Below are positions 54,545 to 54,900 of a stretch of 54,900 bases of DNA, piece after piece. The position numbers and the translations under genes are program-made. This stretch comes from Desulfosporosinus sp. (GTDB lineage Bacteria; Bacillota; Desulfitobacteriia; Desulfitobacteriales; Desulfitobacteriaceae). The notes under the pieces were generated by a model. That model did not search any database, was not told where the DNA came from, and worked only from the letters and a program-made list of their open reading frames with translations. Location of the stretch: positions 1 to 54,900 of the forward strand of contig JARLHV010000178.1 in the NCBI GenBank assembly GCA_031292055.1, in the 5' to 3' direction. How positions within the stretch are numbered: position 1 is the stretch's first letter; the number at the start of each line of letters is the position of its first letter.

Positions 54545-54850
54545 GCTACTAAGCTTCAACAGTCACAATATTATCAATAGCCGGAGCTCCTCAAACCGCT
54601 GGTTTGTAGGAAGAGTGTTGGCGACATTTCCGACAAAACCCCTGCGTAGGCAAGGACTGTGTAGAAGAGTTTGACTTAGGTGAGTCGTTAATTTGATATT
54701 GAAATGATTATGTTTCCGTGGGCGAGGCACGTGGAGACTGTTGTAAGTCTCGAAAAAAACACAGTCTGAAAGTGGCTTGTAGCAAAGGTTCTAGCTGTTG
54801 GGGCGTAAATTGTTTAACGATTCAATAGGACCAGCTAAGCGCGCAGGAAC
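54545..54850 (+). ncRNA. Candidate large structured RNA, possibly a molybdenum-cofactor (Moco) motif
   Basis: GCTACTAAGC (54545-54554) pairs with GCTTGTAGC (54774-54782, one bulge), closing a ~240-nt domain. Inside are hairpins CAAACC/GGTTTG (54592-54606), TGTTGG/CCGACA (54616-54635), GACT/AGTC (54673-54685), CGTG/CACG (54717-54731), GAGACT/AGTCTC (54734-54751), and an 8-bp long-range stem GACTGTGT (54655-54662) with ACACAGTC (54759-54766). A further stem TAGCTG/CAGCTA (54792-54837) follows. No reading frame of note. The place, after a molybdenum-enzyme operon, suggests a Moco-type riboswitch for a gene beyond the window, but I cannot match the class consensus from memory. Confidence 0.4.
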
Positions 54851-54900
54851 ATATATTTAGAGCTTGGTTTAGAGAGTTTTGGTGTACAGGACGAACGAAG

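Overview
The window looks like a stretch of the chromosome of an anaerobic, spore-forming Firmicute of the Desulfosporosinus/Desulfitobacterium type (Clostridia, Peptococcaceae). This is inferred from the low-to-moderate GC, strong GGAGG ribosome sites, frequent GTG/TTG starts, the long clostridial form of urocanate hydratase, and the dense sensory content. No rRNA, tRNA, CRISPR array, phage or intact insertion sequence is visible.

Layout. 1-9.4 kb: housekeeping and stress genes: a bacillithiol-type deacetylase with its YojF partner, a C_GCAxxG_C_C protein, a leftward ABC exporter plus GDSL hydrolase operon, a small lipoprotein cytochrome c, a GNAT acetyltransferase, an ornithine/alanine-type racemase, rlmN, and a thioredoxin-like redox protein. 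9.5-22.2 kb: cell-envelope and signalling genes: an NlpC/P60 hydrolase, DinB, a chemoreceptor behind a c-di-GMP-I riboswitch, an OmpR-type two-component pair, a multi-PAS diguanylate cyclase, an M3 oligopeptidase, a Toprim protein and a VanY-type carboxypeptidase. 22.3-28.6 kb: a 48-aa Cys-rich membrane peptide, a probably autoregulated MarR repressor, a 700-bp gene-poor gap holding a 44-bp near-perfect palindrome, a LysR regulator, a ferritin-like protein, a soluble chemoreceptor, a pentapeptide-repeat protein and a patatin. 28.8-35.3 kb: a 1037-1040-aa CheB-CheR-PAS fusion translationally coupled to a PAS histidine kinase, facing a paralogous hybrid kinase tail to tail. The first part of this locus is visibly GC-richer than its surroundings. 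35.3-42.1 kb: a small lipoprotein behind an unusual repeated leader, a UbiB/AarF kinase, and an ATPase-permease-methyltransferase-permease ABC operon. 42.2-44.8 kb: an SsuABC/ThiXYZ-type importer. 45.0-51.8 kb: a histidine degradation operon (hutH-hutU-fchA-ftcD-hutI). 51.8-54.5 kb: a molybdenum hydroxylase large subunit followed by its [2Fe-2S] subunit gene, which is broken by an in-frame TAA. The last 350 bp look like a large structured RNA.

How the genes work together. HutH, HutU and HutI take histidine through urocanate and imidazolonepropionate to formiminoglutamate. FtcD and FchA pass the formimino carbon to tetrahydrofolate, so this is the folate route rather than the hydrolytic hutG/hutF routes. 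The molybdenum hydroxylase overlaps hutI by 4 bp and may act on a pathway intermediate (inference). The diguanylate cyclase and the c-di-GMP-gated chemoreceptor, about 4 kb apart, form a plausible local c-di-GMP circuit. Most assignments rest on motif recognition by eye; no database search was possible.
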